A stretch of 64,000 nt of DNA from CALMEC01 sp964628685 (GCA_964628685.1 CAZVNM010000001.1:496001-560000); one strand, 5' to 3'. Shown: positions 15,612 to 24,612, numbered from the stretch's first letter. Numbers and translations are program-made. Notes: generated by a model not told the origin, from the sequence alone.

Positions 15612-17098
15612 ACGAGATCGGCTACGCCCGGGCGCAGTCCTGGAGCTCACATCAGGTCGCCGAGTTCGTCGCGAGCGTCGGCGATGCCGGCGACCGCGCC
15701 AGCGCGGTCACCCTCGCGGTCGAGCGGGTCGCGGAGGCCTTCGAGGCCGAGGTGGCCGCCATCGCGATCGACGACGTGCCGGTCGCGACCGTCGGGTTCC
15801 GGTCCGGGTCGGACGACCACGACCGGCAGGTGGTCGACGCCCTCCTCGAACGCATCCCGGTCCTCGACGCCCCGGGCGCGGGACCCTGCGTCGTGACGGC
15901 CACCCGGTACGAGCTGGACGGAACCGCCTACGGGGTGATGGTGGGTCGCACCGCCGGAGGGGCGCTGGCGGTCGACGAACGCAGCCTCCTTCGCAGCCTC
16001 GTTCGGGTGCTGGCGATGGCGCTTCGCAACGTCACTTTGCTGGAGTCCCTGCGCGAACGGCAGGAGCTCCTGGAGCAGTTGGCCGTGATTCAGCGTTCGA
16101 TCACGCGTCGGACGGGGCTCGACGGCGTGCTCGACACGATCACCGAGGGCCTCTGCGATCTGCTCGGGGTGCGGGTCTGCGTCATCCGCCTGATCGATCC
16201 CGCCGATCCCGAGACCAGCGTCCTGGTGGCATCACGGGGTGTCGACGACGTCGATCTGCCCTCCGTTCTGCGACTGCCGCTCGGCGACGGGCTGACGGGC
16301 GCGGCGATGCTGCGGGACCGCCTCATCGTGGACGACGCCCTGAGCCCCGGCGACCACGTCCCCGTCCGGACCGTGCGCACCGTCGTGACGTCGATGATGG
16401 CCGCACCCATCCGTGAGGAGGGTGAGGTGATCGGCGCGGTGGCCGTGGGCTGCCAGCAGGTCGGCCGCACGTTCAGCCCGGCGCAGCGCGACGCGCTCCT
16501 GCACCTGGCCGAGGCCGCAAGCATGGCGCTGATGGACGCCCGCGCCACCGAGCGCGTGGAGGTCGCAAGCCGCGACCCGCTCACCAACCTCCCCAACCGG
16601 ACCATCTTCCGCACCAGGCTGGACACGGCGCTGCGCGACGCGGAGCCCGGGGCGACCGCCGTCCTGTTCGTGGACGTCGACGGGTTCAAGCCGATCAACG
16701 ACACCTACGGGCACGCCACCGGGGATCGGCTCCTGGAACAGATCGCCGAACGCCTGAGCGGATGCGTCCGCCCGTTCGACACGGTCGCCCGCCACGGCGG
16801 CGACGAGTTCACCCTCCTGCTCGAGGGGCTGAGCCACGCTGACGCCGCCGGCACCGTCGCGGAGCGCGTGGTCCGCAGCCTCTCGCAGCCGTTCGATCTG
16901 GACGGCCGGTCGGTGTCGGTATCGGCCAGCGTCGGCGTGGCGTGCGATCACGGTGACGGCGGGGACCTGCTGGATCGGGCCGACCGCGCCATGTACCACG
17001 CCAAGCAGTCGGGCAAACGCGGGTACTCGATCGACACCGGCGGCTCGTACCGGTACACGCCGCTCCAGGACTCCGCGTACGTCGGCACCGCCCAGTAG
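15608..17098 (+). CDS. GAF-GGDEF diguanylate cyclase
   Basis: A 496-residue protein. An N-terminal sensory region of about 150 residues, probably also GAF-like, leads to a GAF domain at about 155-310, then a GGDEF domain. The catalytic GGDEF is intact at residues 397-401 and is preceded by the product-inhibition I-site RPFD at 388-391, spaced as in active cyclases. It should make cyclic-di-GMP from two GTP. No membrane segments are seen. It is translationally coupled to the FIST gene, whose product may supply the input signal. A C-terminal tail of about 25 residues is Tyr/Ser-rich and unassigned. Confidence 0.92.
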   Translation: MNEIGYARAQSWSSHQVAEFVASVGDAGDRASAVTLAVERVAEAFEAEVAAIAIDDVPVATVGFRSGSDDHDRQVVDALLERIPVLDAPGAGPCVVTATRYELDGTAYGVMVGRTAGGALAVDERSLLRSLVRVLAMALRNVTLLESLRERQELLEQLAVIQRSITRRTGLDGVLDTITEGLCDLLGVRVCVIRLIDPADPETSVLVASRGVDDVDLPSVLRLPLGDGLTGAAMLRDRLIVDDALSPGDHVPVRTVRTVVTSMMAAPIREEGEVIGAVAVGCQQVGRTFSPAQRDALLHLAEAASMALMDARATERVEVASRDPLTNLPNRTIFRTRLDTALRDAEPGATAVLFVDVDGFKPINDTYGHATGDRLLEQIAERLSGCVRPFDTVARHGGDEFTLLLEGLSHADAAGTVAERVVRSLSQPFDLDGRSVSVSASVGVACDHGDGGDLLDRADRAMYHAKQSGKRGYSIDTGGSYRYTPLQDSAYVGTAQ

Positions 17099-17138
17099 CA
17101 GCGTCCGGCGGTCACCGGCGGCGGCCGGAGGCCCCCGG

Positions 17139-17144
17139 TACGCT
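17139..17144 (+). promoter_or_regulatory. -10 box TACGCT before small membrane protein
   Basis: Predicted transcription start near 17152 gives a leader of about 80 bases with a strong GGGAGGTGGGGA before ATG 17232. Confidence 0.4.
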
Positions 17145-17231
17145 GGGTGAGCGACACGCACGGTGCGGGACGGCGGAGCCGTCACCTCAGGTCCGGGCAC
17201 GACGACACGCGAACGACGGGAGGTGGGGAGC

Positions 17232-17786
17232 ATGCAGCCGGAGCTCGCCCTCATCTGCCTGGCGATCCTGGGCGGGCTGTGGGCGGTCGCCTGGGGAAAC
17301 AGGCGCGTCGGCGTGCCCGACAAGGACCGCATGGTGGACGTGCGCACCCAGCTGCAGGTGCGGTTGGACGCGCTGCGCGCCCGCGCCGTGCAGCTGCGGC
17401 GCAGCCCCTCCATGGGCGATGACGCGCGCGCACGGGTCGATCAGGTGATCGAGCACCACGTCATCATCGACTCGGTGCTGGCCTCGGCCGGATCGGCCGA
17501 CGAGGTGGAGCGTCTGCGCCCGCAGGTCGAACGGTCGCTCCGCACGCTGGAGGAGGCGGCGGCCGGAACCGGCCTGGACCTGCCGGCCGACCGTCCGTTC
17601 CACGGCCTGTGTGCCAACGACCCCGAGCACGGCCCGGTGGTCGCCACCGACGAGTCCGGGCGACGCATCTGCGGCCGCTGCCGCGACGACATCGTGGCCG
17701 GCAGGCACCCGACGCGGCGTCTGGTGTCGGCGGGCGGGAGCCCGGTGCCGTTCGACCAGGTGCCGGAACGGCCCCCGGCCGACTGA
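17232..17786 (+). CDS. membrane-anchored protein with C-terminal Cys cluster, unknown function
   Basis: A 184-residue protein. ATG 17232 is chosen for the very strong GGGAGGTGGGGAGC just upstream; an in-frame start at 17163 lacks one. A single hydrophobic segment, LALICLAILGGLWAVAW (residues 5-21), is followed by a charged helical region (about 40-120, possible coiled coil) and then LCANDPEHGPVV with ICGRCRDDIVAG, where two to three Cys and a His could hold a zinc ion. I do not recognise the family. It is convergent with asd. Confidence 0.7.
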   Translation: MQPELALICLAILGGLWAVAWGNRRVGVPDKDRMVDVRTQLQVRLDALRARAVQLRRSPSMGDDARARVDQVIEHHVIIDSVLASAGSADEVERLRPQVERSLRTLEEAAAGTGLDLPADRPFHGLCANDPEHGPVVATDESGRRICGRCRDDIVAGRHPTRRLVSAGGSPVPFDQVPERPPAD

Positions 17787-17841
17787 CGCGGTCGGGTGGC
17801 CGGGTCGCCCGATCCCACGGACCGGACGACCCCCCGCCGGG

Positions 17842-18849
17842 TTAGAGCCAGCCCTTGGTGACGAGCGACTCGGCGATCTGGACGGCGTTGGTGGCGGCAC
17901 CTTTTCGCAGGTTGTCGCTCACCACCCAGAGGGCGATGCCCCGCGGGTGCGACGTGTCCTCGCGGATGCGTCCCACGAAGACCTCGTCCGACCCGGTCGC
18001 GTCGCGCGGCAGCGGGTAGACCCCGTGCTGCGGGTCGTCCTGCAGGACCACGCCGGGCGCGGCCATGAGGAGCTCGCGGACGTGCTGTGCGGAGAGCTTC
18101 TCGGTGGTCTCGATGTGGACCGCCGACGAGTGCGCCTGCACGACCGGCACGCGGACGCAGGTGGCGCTCACGGCCAGGTCCGGGATGCCGAGCATCTTGC
18201 GGCACTCGGCGGCCACCTTGCGTTCCTCCCCGGTGTAGCCGGTCTCGTCGAAGGTGTCGATGTGCGGGAGCACGTTGAACGCGATCGGCCGCGGGTAGAC
18301 GCTGGGCTCGGGCTCGTTGCCCTCCAGCTTGCCGCGGGTCTGGGTGAGGAGTTCCTCCACCGCGGCGGCACCCGTGCCGCTGACCGACTGGTAGCTCGAG
18401 ATCACGACGCGCTCCAGCCCGACCGCGTCGGCGATCGGCTTGAGGGCGACCACGAGCGGGGCGGCGACGCAGTTGGGGTTGGCGACGATGCCACGGTGGC
18501 TCTCGAGGTCCTCCTCGTTGACCTCCGGCACCACCAGCGGCACCTGCGGGTCCATGCGGAACGCCGACGAGTTGTCGATGACGACGGCGCCCGCCTCCAC
18601 CGCGGCCGGTGCGAAGGTGCGCGAGCGGTCACCGCCCGCCGAGAACAGCGCGATGTGGATGCCGTCGAAGGCGTCCTCGGTGAGCGTCTCGACGTGGATG
18701 GGCTTGCCGAGGTAGTCGAGCTGACGCCCGGTGGAGCGCGACGACGCCAGCGGACGGAGCTCGGAGATGGGGAAGCCGCGCTCCTCGAGGATGCGGAGCA
18801 TGGTGCCGCCCACGGCCCCGGTGGCGCCGACGACTGCGACGTTAAACAT
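17842..18849 (-). CDS. asd: aspartate-semialdehyde dehydrogenase
   Basis: A 335-residue enzyme that reduces aspartyl-4-phosphate to aspartate semialdehyde, the branch-point precursor of lysine, diaminopimelate, threonine and methionine. The NADP-binding motif is VVGATGAVGG, and the catalytic cysteine is Cys127 in IVANPNCVAAPLV. ATG 18849 has GGAGGG three bases upstream. It starts eight bases inside the end of lysC, so the two consecutive pathway enzymes are translationally coupled. Confidence 0.97.
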   Translation of the reverse strand: MFNVAVVGATGAVGGTMLRILEERGFPISELRPLASSRSTGRQLDYLGKPIHVETLTEDAFDGIHIALFSAGGDRSRTFAPAAVEAGAVVIDNSSAFRMDPQVPLVVPEVNEEDLESHRGIVANPNCVAAPLVVALKPIADAVGLERVVISSYQSVSGTGAAAVEELLTQTRGKLEGNEPEPSVYPRPIAFNVLPHIDTFDETGYTGEERKVAAECRKMLGIPDLAVSATCVRVPVVQAHSSAVHIETTEKLSAQHVRELLMAAPGVVLQDDPQHGVYPLPRDATGSDEVFVGRIREDTSHPRGIALWVVSDNLRKGAATNAVQIAESLVTKGWL

Positions 18850-20068
18850 TGGCCCTCCGTTCGGCTTCGTTGGAGAGATCGAACGCGTCGTGCAGCGCAC
18901 GGACCGCGCGCTCGATCTCGCGGCGGTCGATGACCACCGTGATGCGGATGGTCGACGTGTCGATCATCGAGATGTTGATGCCCTCGTTGGCGAGCACGCG
19001 GAACATCTTGGCCGCCACGCCGGGCTCGGATTTCATGCCGGCACCCACCAGGGTGACCGTGCCGATCTGGTCGTTGGTGGTCATCGACTCGTAGCCCAGG
19101 TCGTCCTTCAGCGACGCGATGAGCTCCTCCGCACGGCGGAGCTCGACGAGCGGCACGGTGAACGAGACGTCGGTGCGTCCGTCGTGGCTGACGTTCTGGA
19201 TGATCATGTCGACGTTGATGAGGGCATCGGCCAGCGCGGTGAAGATGGCTGCGGCGACCCCGGTGCGGTCGGCGACCCCGGCGAGCGTGATCTTCGCCTC
19301 ACCGCTGTTGTGCGCGATGGCCGAGACGATTGCCTTTTCCATGTCGGGGGTCTCCTTGGTGATCCACGTGCCCTCGTCCGGAGCAAACGTCGAACGCGCG
19401 TGGATGGGGACGTTGTGGTTGCGGGCGAACTCGACGGCCCGCAGCGCGAGCACCTTCGACCCGTTGGCGGCGGCCTCGAGCATCTCCTCGTGGCTGACGA
19501 GCGGGAGCTTCGCGGCGGTCGGCTCGATCCGGGGATCGGCGGTGAAGACGCCGGTCACATCACTGTAGATCTCGCAGACGTCGGCGTCGAGCGCCGCGGC
19601 CAGGGCGACCGCGGTGGTGTCGCTGCCCCCGCGCCCCAGCGTCGTGACGTCGTTCTCGGTCGACACCCCCTGGAACCCGGCCACCAGCACCACGCGGTCC
19701 TGCGCCAGCGCGTCGCGCAGCCGGTCGCCCTTGATCTCGAGGATCTTGGCCTTGGTGTGGGCGGTGTCGGTCACGATGCCGGCCTGTGACCCGGTGAACG
19801 AGATCGCGCGGTGGCCGAGGTCGTCCAGGGCCATCGCCATGAGCGCGCACGAGACACGCTCGCCCGTGGAGAGCAGCATGTCCATCTCGCGCAGGTTGGG
19901 CGTGGAGGTGATCTCGGCGGCGTCGGCGATGAGCCCGTCCGTGGTCTTGCCACGGGCGGACAGCACCGTGACGACCTGGTCGCCGGACTCTTTGGCCGCC
20001 GCGATGCGACGGGCCACGGTCTTGATCTTCTCCGCGTCGGCGACCGATGAGCCGCCGAACTTCATCAC
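18842..20068 (-). CDS. lysC: aspartate kinase
   Basis: About 408 residues. It phosphorylates aspartate, the first step of the aspartate family. The N-terminal kinase motif is VMKFGGSSVADAEKI, GFQGVSTENDVTTLGRGGSDTTAVALA is in the catalytic domain, and two C-terminal ACT domains (from about residue 265) bind lysine or threonine for feedback control. The start is uncertain: GTG 20068 or ATG 20065 have no ribosome-binding site at the right distance, whereas GGAGGAGG at 20084-20092 is well placed for an upstream CTG or ATC that would give the few extra residues usual before KFGG. Confidence 0.95.
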   Translation of the reverse strand: MMKFGGSSVADAEKIKTVARRIAAAKESGDQVVTVLSARGKTTDGLIADAAEITSTPNLREMDMLLSTGERVSCALMAMALDDLGHRAISFTGSQAGIVTDTAHTKAKILEIKGDRLRDALAQDRVVLVAGFQGVSTENDVTTLGRGGSDTTAVALAAALDADVCEIYSDVTGVFTADPRIEPTAAKLPLVSHEEMLEAAANGSKVLALRAVEFARNHNVPIHARSTFAPDEGTWITKETPDMEKAIVSAIAHNSGEAKITLAGVADRTGVAAAIFTALADALINVDMIIQNVSHDGRTDVSFTVPLVELRRAEELIASLKDDLGYESMTTNDQIGTVTLVGAGMKSEPGVAAKMFRVLANEGINISMIDTSTIRITVVIDRREIERAVRALHDAFDLSNEAERRANV

Positions 20069-20112
20069 GCGCAGGCCGATGGGGTCCTCCTCCGGGACGG
20101 GTCCAGCGACGG

Positions 20113-20118
20113 ATTGTA
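20113..20118 (-). promoter_or_regulatory. -10 box TACAAT of lysC-asd
   Basis: A near-consensus minus-strand TACAAT, with transcription start near 20106 and a leader of about 40 bases containing the GGAGGAGG motif. Confidence 0.55.
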
Positions 20119-20150
20119 GCGGGGAAGCCGATCCGACCGACCCGCGGCCC

Positions 20151-20182
20151 CGTGGGTCCGGGCCGCCGTGGGTCCGGGCCGC
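20151..20182. repeat. two perfect 16-bp direct repeats upstream of lysC promoter
   Basis: CGTGGGTCCGGGCCGC occurs twice head-to-tail, about 45-75 bases before the lysC transcription start. A possible activator site, or simple slippage duplication. Confidence 0.55.
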
Positions 20183-20273
20183 GGGTCGCTGCCGACGACG
20201 CGCACCCGGGATGCCCCGGGGAGGACGGGTCACCCGGCCGTGCTCAGTCCACCGCCCGGCGGGCGGCCGTGTG

Positions 20274-21572
20274 TCAGACCCGGTGCGCCGCGGCGCGTCG
20301 CGTCCTGATCCAGGCCTGCATCGCCTCCGCCGACATCACCGCCGGATCGCCGTAGTCGTCCTCGCCCGCGTCGCCGAGCTCGGGCGGAAGGTGGTCGATG
20401 ATGGCGTCCAGGTCCTTGTAGTCCTGGATCTCCTCGTCGATCACGTCCGCCATCGCGCGGCTTTCGGGTGTGGGCAGCAGATCGTGGTGGCGCAGCGACG
20501 CGACCAGGCCCTTCAGGAGCGTCTCCCACGTGGTCATGGGCATCTGCTTGGCCGTCGCCGACTCGGATGCGGAATCCAGGAACGCGAACGGCACCTGGGT
20601 GAACGTCTTGCCCGCCGCGAGGAACGCGGCGATCCAGTCCGTGTCGAACGAGAAGTCGAACACCACCGGGTCCGCCAGGATGCGGCGCAGGATGCCGGCC
20701 TCGTAGAGCTTGAACGCGGCCTGCGTGTCGTGGATGCCCCGCGAGAAGATCGCCACCCCCGCCATGCGCTGCATGTGGCGCAGGTTCTTGATGCCGATCC
20801 CCCAGCGGGCGGCGTCCTTGACGAGCACGGCCTCGGGATGACGCCGATTGCCCAGCACCACGGTGGCGCCGTCGTCGACGAGGGGGCGCAGCAGCAGGCC
20901 GAGCTGCCCCAGGTGGACCGAGTTGTCGGCGTCCGTGTAGACGACCGCGTCGACGCCGTCCTCGAGTGCCGTCATGGCCCCCAGGATGATCGACCCGCCC
21001 TTGCGCGAGTCGGCGGCGCCGGCCAGCCGGCGCAGGGGGCCGGTGGCGGCGGGAAGCGCCTCCTCGAGGTGCAGCACGCGGACGCGGTCGGACGCGTCCA
21101 TCGCGGCGGCGATCTCGGCCGCCAGCGCGCCGCTGTGGTCCGGACACCCGTCGTCGACCGGGTAGAGCCGCCACTCGACCGGCGTCCCCCGGGTCACCCA
21201 GTCCAGCTGCGCGACCTTGGTGCGCAGCGCGTCCTCCCCGTGCGGGTTCTCGTCCGATCGGGGTCGCAGGCGGTTGGTCTCGCCCCACATGGCGAAGACG
21301 ACGCCGATGCGAAGCGGACGTTCGTTGGCGGTCAACCACGCGCGTGAATCGACCAGCTTCGCCGCCAGCGCGAACTCGAGCGGCGCGTCGGGCGTGTGCG
21401 CGGCGGCCATGACGTCCGCGACGCCGATGCCGGGATCGTCCAGAAGCGCCTCGGCCAGTCGCGTGAGCCGTTCCTGGTGGGCCGGGTCGGTCAGGTCGAA
21501 GTCGTCGGCCGCACCGGCGACCAGGGCGTCCAGCCGTTCGTGTGCGTCCGCGTCCATCCGAGGAGTCTGCAT
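20274..21572 (-). CDS. GT-A fold glycosyltransferase-like protein, unknown substrate
   Basis: About 432 residues. A helical N-terminal part of about 90 residues precedes a GT-A-like domain: RIGVVFAMWGETNRLRP opens it, RKGGSIILGAMTALEDGVDAVVYTDADNSVHL carries the DXD metal site, and VVLGNRRH and DTQAAFKLY match the acceptor side of family 2 enzymes. A C-terminal acidic helical tail ends the protein. No membrane helices are seen. ATG 21572 is chosen because GGGACGGGG lies upstream; GTG 21593 and ATG 21557 are alternatives. The combination of extra N- and C-terminal parts is not one I recognise. Confidence 0.72.
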   Translation of the reverse strand: MQTPRMDADAHERLDALVAGAADDFDLTDPAHQERLTRLAEALLDDPGIGVADVMAAAHTPDAPLEFALAAKLVDSRAWLTANERPLRIGVVFAMWGETNRLRPRSDENPHGEDALRTKVAQLDWVTRGTPVEWRLYPVDDGCPDHSGALAAEIAAAMDASDRVRVLHLEEALPAATGPLRRLAGAADSRKGGSIILGAMTALEDGVDAVVYTDADNSVHLGQLGLLLRPLVDDGATVVLGNRRHPEAVLVKDAARWGIGIKNLRHMQRMAGVAIFSRGIHDTQAAFKLYEAGILRRILADPVVFDFSFDTDWIAAFLAAGKTFTQVPFAFLDSASESATAKQMPMTTWETLLKGLVASLRHHDLLPTPESRAMADVIDEEIQDYKDLDAIIDHLPPELGDAGEDDYGDPAVMSAEAMQAWIRTRRAAAHRV

Positions 21573-21665
21573 TGCCGGCCCCGTCCCGGCCACGTCGACC
21601 CGCGCCGTCGCGATCGCATGTGGACGACCGTCCCCGCCCCCGCTCCCCGGTTGTCATGCCATGAC

Positions 21666-21689
21666 TTGCAAAAGTCTGCAATTATGCAA
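21666..21689. promoter_or_regulatory. probable ArsR operator and promoter
   Basis: TTGCA (21666), TGCAA (21677) and TGCAA (21685) form overlapping inverted and direct repeats in an A/T-rich island just at the arsR start. This position is typical of a self-repressing ArsR protein. Confidence 0.5.
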
Positions 21690-22064
21690 TCCGTTATGCC
21701 GACGCACCCCAGCACCGTTCCGCTCTGGCGGGCCAAGGCCGAGCTCTTTCGGACGCTCGGCCACCCCGTGCGGATCCGCGTGCTCGAGATGCTGGGCGAG
21801 GGTCCGACGACCGTGCAGCAGATGCTCGCCGAGATCGGCGGGGAGCCCGCCGCCCTCTCGCAGCAGCTGGCGGTGCTGCGCCGGGCGGGCATCGTGACCT
21901 CGGAGCGCACCGGCTCACACGTGACATATGCGCTCGCCGGGTCGGATGTCGCCGATCTGATGCAGGCCGCGCGCCGCATCCTCCGCGAGCTCTTGGACGA
22001 CCGCAGCAGCCTTCGCGCGTCCCTGGACGACGAGGACCGCGCCTCGGGACGTCCGGCCGGGTGA
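21684..22064 (+). CDS. ArsR-family winged-helix regulator
   Basis: About 126 residues. The winged helix is LFRTLGHPVRIRVLEMLGEGPTTVQQMLAEIG, then PAALSQQLAVLRRAGIVTSERTGSHVTYAL. The cysteine pair that binds metals in ArsR/SmtB sensors is absent, so the signal is probably not a metal bound at that site. Starts are ATG 21684 or 21696. The stop overlaps the GTG of the SulP gene (GTGA), so it is a regulator co-transcribed with its probable target. Confidence 0.88.
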   Translation: MQSVMPTHPSTVPLWRAKAELFRTLGHPVRIRVLEMLGEGPTTVQQMLAEIGGEPAALSQQLAVLRRAGIVTSERTGSHVTYALAGSDVADLMQAARRILRELLDDRSSLRASLDDEDRASGRPAG

Positions 22065-23746
22065 ACCCGGTGCGCGCCCGCCTCCGGCGACTGCTGCCGG
22101 GGGCCGACGACGTCCGCGCGATGCGCCGACGTCCGTTCGACGACCTGATCGCGGGGCTCACCGTTGCGGTCGTCGCGCTGCCGCTGGCGCTGGGGTTCGG
22201 CGCGGCCTCGGGCCTCGGTGCGAGCGCCGGGCTCATCACGGCGATCGTCGCCGGTGCCGTGGCGGCGATCTTCGGTGGTTCCAACCTGCAGGTGTCGGGC
22301 CCCACCGGCGCGATGACGGTGGTGCTCGTGCCGGTGATGGCGACGCACGGCGTGTCCGGTGTCCTGACCGTGGGGATCCTCGCCGGCGTCGCCCTGATCC
22401 TGCTGGCGCTCACCGGTGCCGGCGCGGTGGTGCGGTTCATCCCGGCACCGGTCATCGAGGGGTTCACCGTCGGCATCGCGGCGGTCATCCTGCTGCAGCA
22501 GTTCCCGGCGGCGCTCGGCGTGAGCGTGGAGTCCGCCCACGGCGTGGCACCGCTCGCCTGGGACGCCGTCACCGCCTTCGCCCGAGCGCCGCACTGGACG
22601 CCGCTCGTGATGGCCGTCGTGGTGACCGCGGCCATGCTCGTCGGCATGCGCCGATTCCCGGCGATCCCCTTCTCGATCATCGCGGTCGCCCTGGCCACCG
22701 CGGTGAGCGTCCTGGCCGGTCTCGACGTGGCGAAGATCGGGCGACTGCCCTCCATGCTCCCCGCGCCCAGCTTCGGGTTCTTCGACTGGGGCGGCGTCCC
22801 GCAGCTCGCCACCGCCGCGCTCGCCGTGGCCGCGCTGGCCGCGATCGAGAGCCTCCTCTCGGCCACCGTCGCCGACGGCATGACCGTCGGGCAGCGTCAC
22901 GACCCCGACCGCGAGCTCTTCGGTCAGGGGCTCGCCAACCTGGCCTCACCCATCTTCGGCGGGATGCCCGCGACGGCGGCGATCGCCCGCACGGCGGTCA
23001 ACGTCCGGGCGGGCGCGGGGTCGCGTCTGGCCTCGTTCAGCCACGCGATCATCCTCGCCGCCATCATGTTCGCGGCCTCGCCCCTCGTCTCGCACATCCC
23101 GCTGGCCGCGCTCGCGGGGGTCCTCATCGCCACGGCCGTGCGGATGGTGGAGATCTCATCCCTCACGGTCCTCGTGCACGCGTCGCGGTCCGATGCCGCG
23201 GTGCTTGCGGTGACGGCGGTCGCCACCCTGGCCCTCGACCTCGTGGTCGCGGTCCTCCTGGGCCTGCTCATCGCCGGCGCGCTCGCCATCGGCAGCATCG
23301 CGCGGGCGATGCAGGTGGAGGAGATCGCGCTCGACACCGGCGACCACGAGGACGCGGAGCGCGACCTCTTGCATCAGCACATCGTCGCCTACCGCATCGA
23401 CGGTCCGCTCTTCTTCGCCCCCGCCCACAGATTCCTGATGGAGCTGACCGACGTGGCCGACGTCCGCATCGTCATCCTCCGCCTCGGTCGGGTGACGACG
23501 ATGGACGCGACCGGCGCCCTCGTCCTTCGCGACGCGGTCGAGCGGCTGGAAAACCGCGGCATCACCGTGCTGTTCTCGGGTCTTCGTCCACAGCACGAGC
23601 GGCCGCTCACCGCGGTCGGCCTGGTCCAGCGGCTGCGCGATGCCGGACGGGTCTTCGCGACGACCCCACAGGCCATCGAAGCCGCCCGGACCGTCGTGCG
23701 CCGCACCGAGACGCCGCCGGAGCAGCTGGCCGCGACCGGGAGCTGA
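22061..23746 (+). CDS. SulP-family anion transporter with STAS domain
   Basis: A 561-residue protein. About 12-14 membrane segments start at DDLIAGLTVAVVALPLALGFG, with the family motif LQVSGPTGAMTVVLVPV. The C-terminal STAS domain occupies roughly residues 440-545, with VTTMDATGALVLRDAVERLENRGITVLFSGL. SulP proteins move sulfate, bicarbonate or other anions, often with Na+ or H+. Coupling to an ArsR-type regulator without metal ligands is seen with several SulP genes; sulfate or bicarbonate is the likely substrate, not decidable here. It converges on the GNAT gene, 18 bases apart. Confidence 0.93.
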   Translation: MNPVRARLRRLLPGADDVRAMRRRPFDDLIAGLTVAVVALPLALGFGAASGLGASAGLITAIVAGAVAAIFGGSNLQVSGPTGAMTVVLVPVMATHGVSGVLTVGILAGVALILLALTGAGAVVRFIPAPVIEGFTVGIAAVILLQQFPAALGVSVESAHGVAPLAWDAVTAFARAPHWTPLVMAVVVTAAMLVGMRRFPAIPFSIIAVALATAVSVLAGLDVAKIGRLPSMLPAPSFGFFDWGGVPQLATAALAVAALAAIESLLSATVADGMTVGQRHDPDRELFGQGLANLASPIFGGMPATAAIARTAVNVRAGAGSRLASFSHAIILAAIMFAASPLVSHIPLAALAGVLIATAVRMVEISSLTVLVHASRSDAAVLAVTAVATLALDLVVAVLLGLLIAGALAIGSIARAMQVEEIALDTGDHEDAERDLLHQHIVAYRIDGPLFFAPAHRFLMELTDVADVRIVILRLGRVTTMDATGALVLRDAVERLENRGITVLFSGLRPQHERPLTAVGLVQRLRDAGRVFATTPQAIEAARTVVRRTETPPEQLAATGS

Positions 23747-23764
23747 CCGCACCCCGCCGGTTGG

Positions 23765-24067
23765 TCAGGAGGCGCCGGCCTCCAGCAGGTCGCGGTACTC
23801 GGGGTGACGGTCGATCCATCCCGCCACGAACCAGCAGCGCGGGTCGACCGGACCCAGGCCGCGCTCGCGCACGTCGTCGAGCGCGAAGCGGATGAGCCGG
23901 GAGCCGATGCCGCGGCCGTTCATGCGCTGGTCGACCACCGTGTGGGGGAAGACGATCGCGTCATCGGTGATGCGGTAGTCGGCGAAGGCCACCACCGCAC
24001 CGTCCTGGCGCGCCACGTAGCGGGAGTCCGCCTCGTCGTGGGAGAGCTGCAGTTGGGAGTCCGTCAC
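23765..24067 (-). CDS. small GNAT-like N-acetyltransferase, YjdJ type
   Basis: A 100-residue protein. Its beta-strand pattern and the acetyl-CoA loop DQRMNGRGIGSRLIRFAL, then VRERGLGPVDPRCWFVAGWIDRHPEY, match the minimal GNAT proteins of the YjdJ/GTNAT group (COG2388). GTG 24067 is chosen because it gives the family length and a CAGAGT box ends 8 bases upstream; longer in-frame starts run into the repeat array. The substrate of this group is generally unknown. Confidence 0.8.
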   Translation of the reverse strand: MTDSQLQLSHDEADSRYVARQDGAVVAFADYRITDDAIVFPHTVVDQRMNGRGIGSRLIRFALDDVRERGLGPVDPRCWFVAGWIDRHPEYRDLLEAGAS

Positions 24068-24168
24068 GCCCGGGACTCTGGCAGAGCCGCCGGCACCGTG
24101 GCCGACCCGACGTGCCGGAGCGACGCCGCCAGGCCCCGGGGGTCGTGCACCGGCACGGCTCGAATGTC

Positions 24169-24391
24169 CGATCGAACGGCGCGCTCCGTTCAATCGAACG
24201 TCAACGACCGTTCACTGTTCACACAGACGACACGGCTCCGTGACCGAACGACACCGACCCGACACGACGACGTGACCAACGCCGCGACATCCGTGACGTT
24301 TCCAGCGACGACCACCAAGGCGACGTCACCCCCAACCCCACCCCGGTCGACGACGCCCTCCCCCATGACCCACCGAAGCGAGCGCCACGCT
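24169..24391. repeat. tandem non-coding repeat, unit 1 (223 bp)
   Basis: Begins with a palindrome (CGATCGAACGG...CCGTTCAATCG) then TCAACGACCGTTCACTG and a C/A-rich body. By eye about 90% identical to unit 2 over its whole length. It carries no credible gene: the minus-strand frames opening in each unit have different frames and sequences after the palindrome. Confidence 0.85.
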
Positions 24392-24612
24392 CGATCGAAC
24401 GGCGCGCTCCGTTCAATCGAACGTCAACGACCGTTCACTGTTCACACAGACGACACGGTGACGTGACCGAACGACACCGACCCGACACGAAGACGTGACC
24501 AACGCCGCGACATCCGTGACGTCCCCAGCGACGACCACCAAGGGACGCACCCATCAAACCCACCCGGTCAACGACGCCCTCCCCCATGGCCCACCGGAGC
24601 CAGCAGCACGTT
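24392..24612. repeat. tandem non-coding repeat, unit 2 (221 bp)
   Basis: Same order of blocks as unit 1. Differences are clustered between about 24540 and 24612. The conserved blocks are the palindrome, the TTCACTGTTCACACAGACGA segment and the GTGACCAACGCCGCGACAT segment. Confidence 0.85.
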
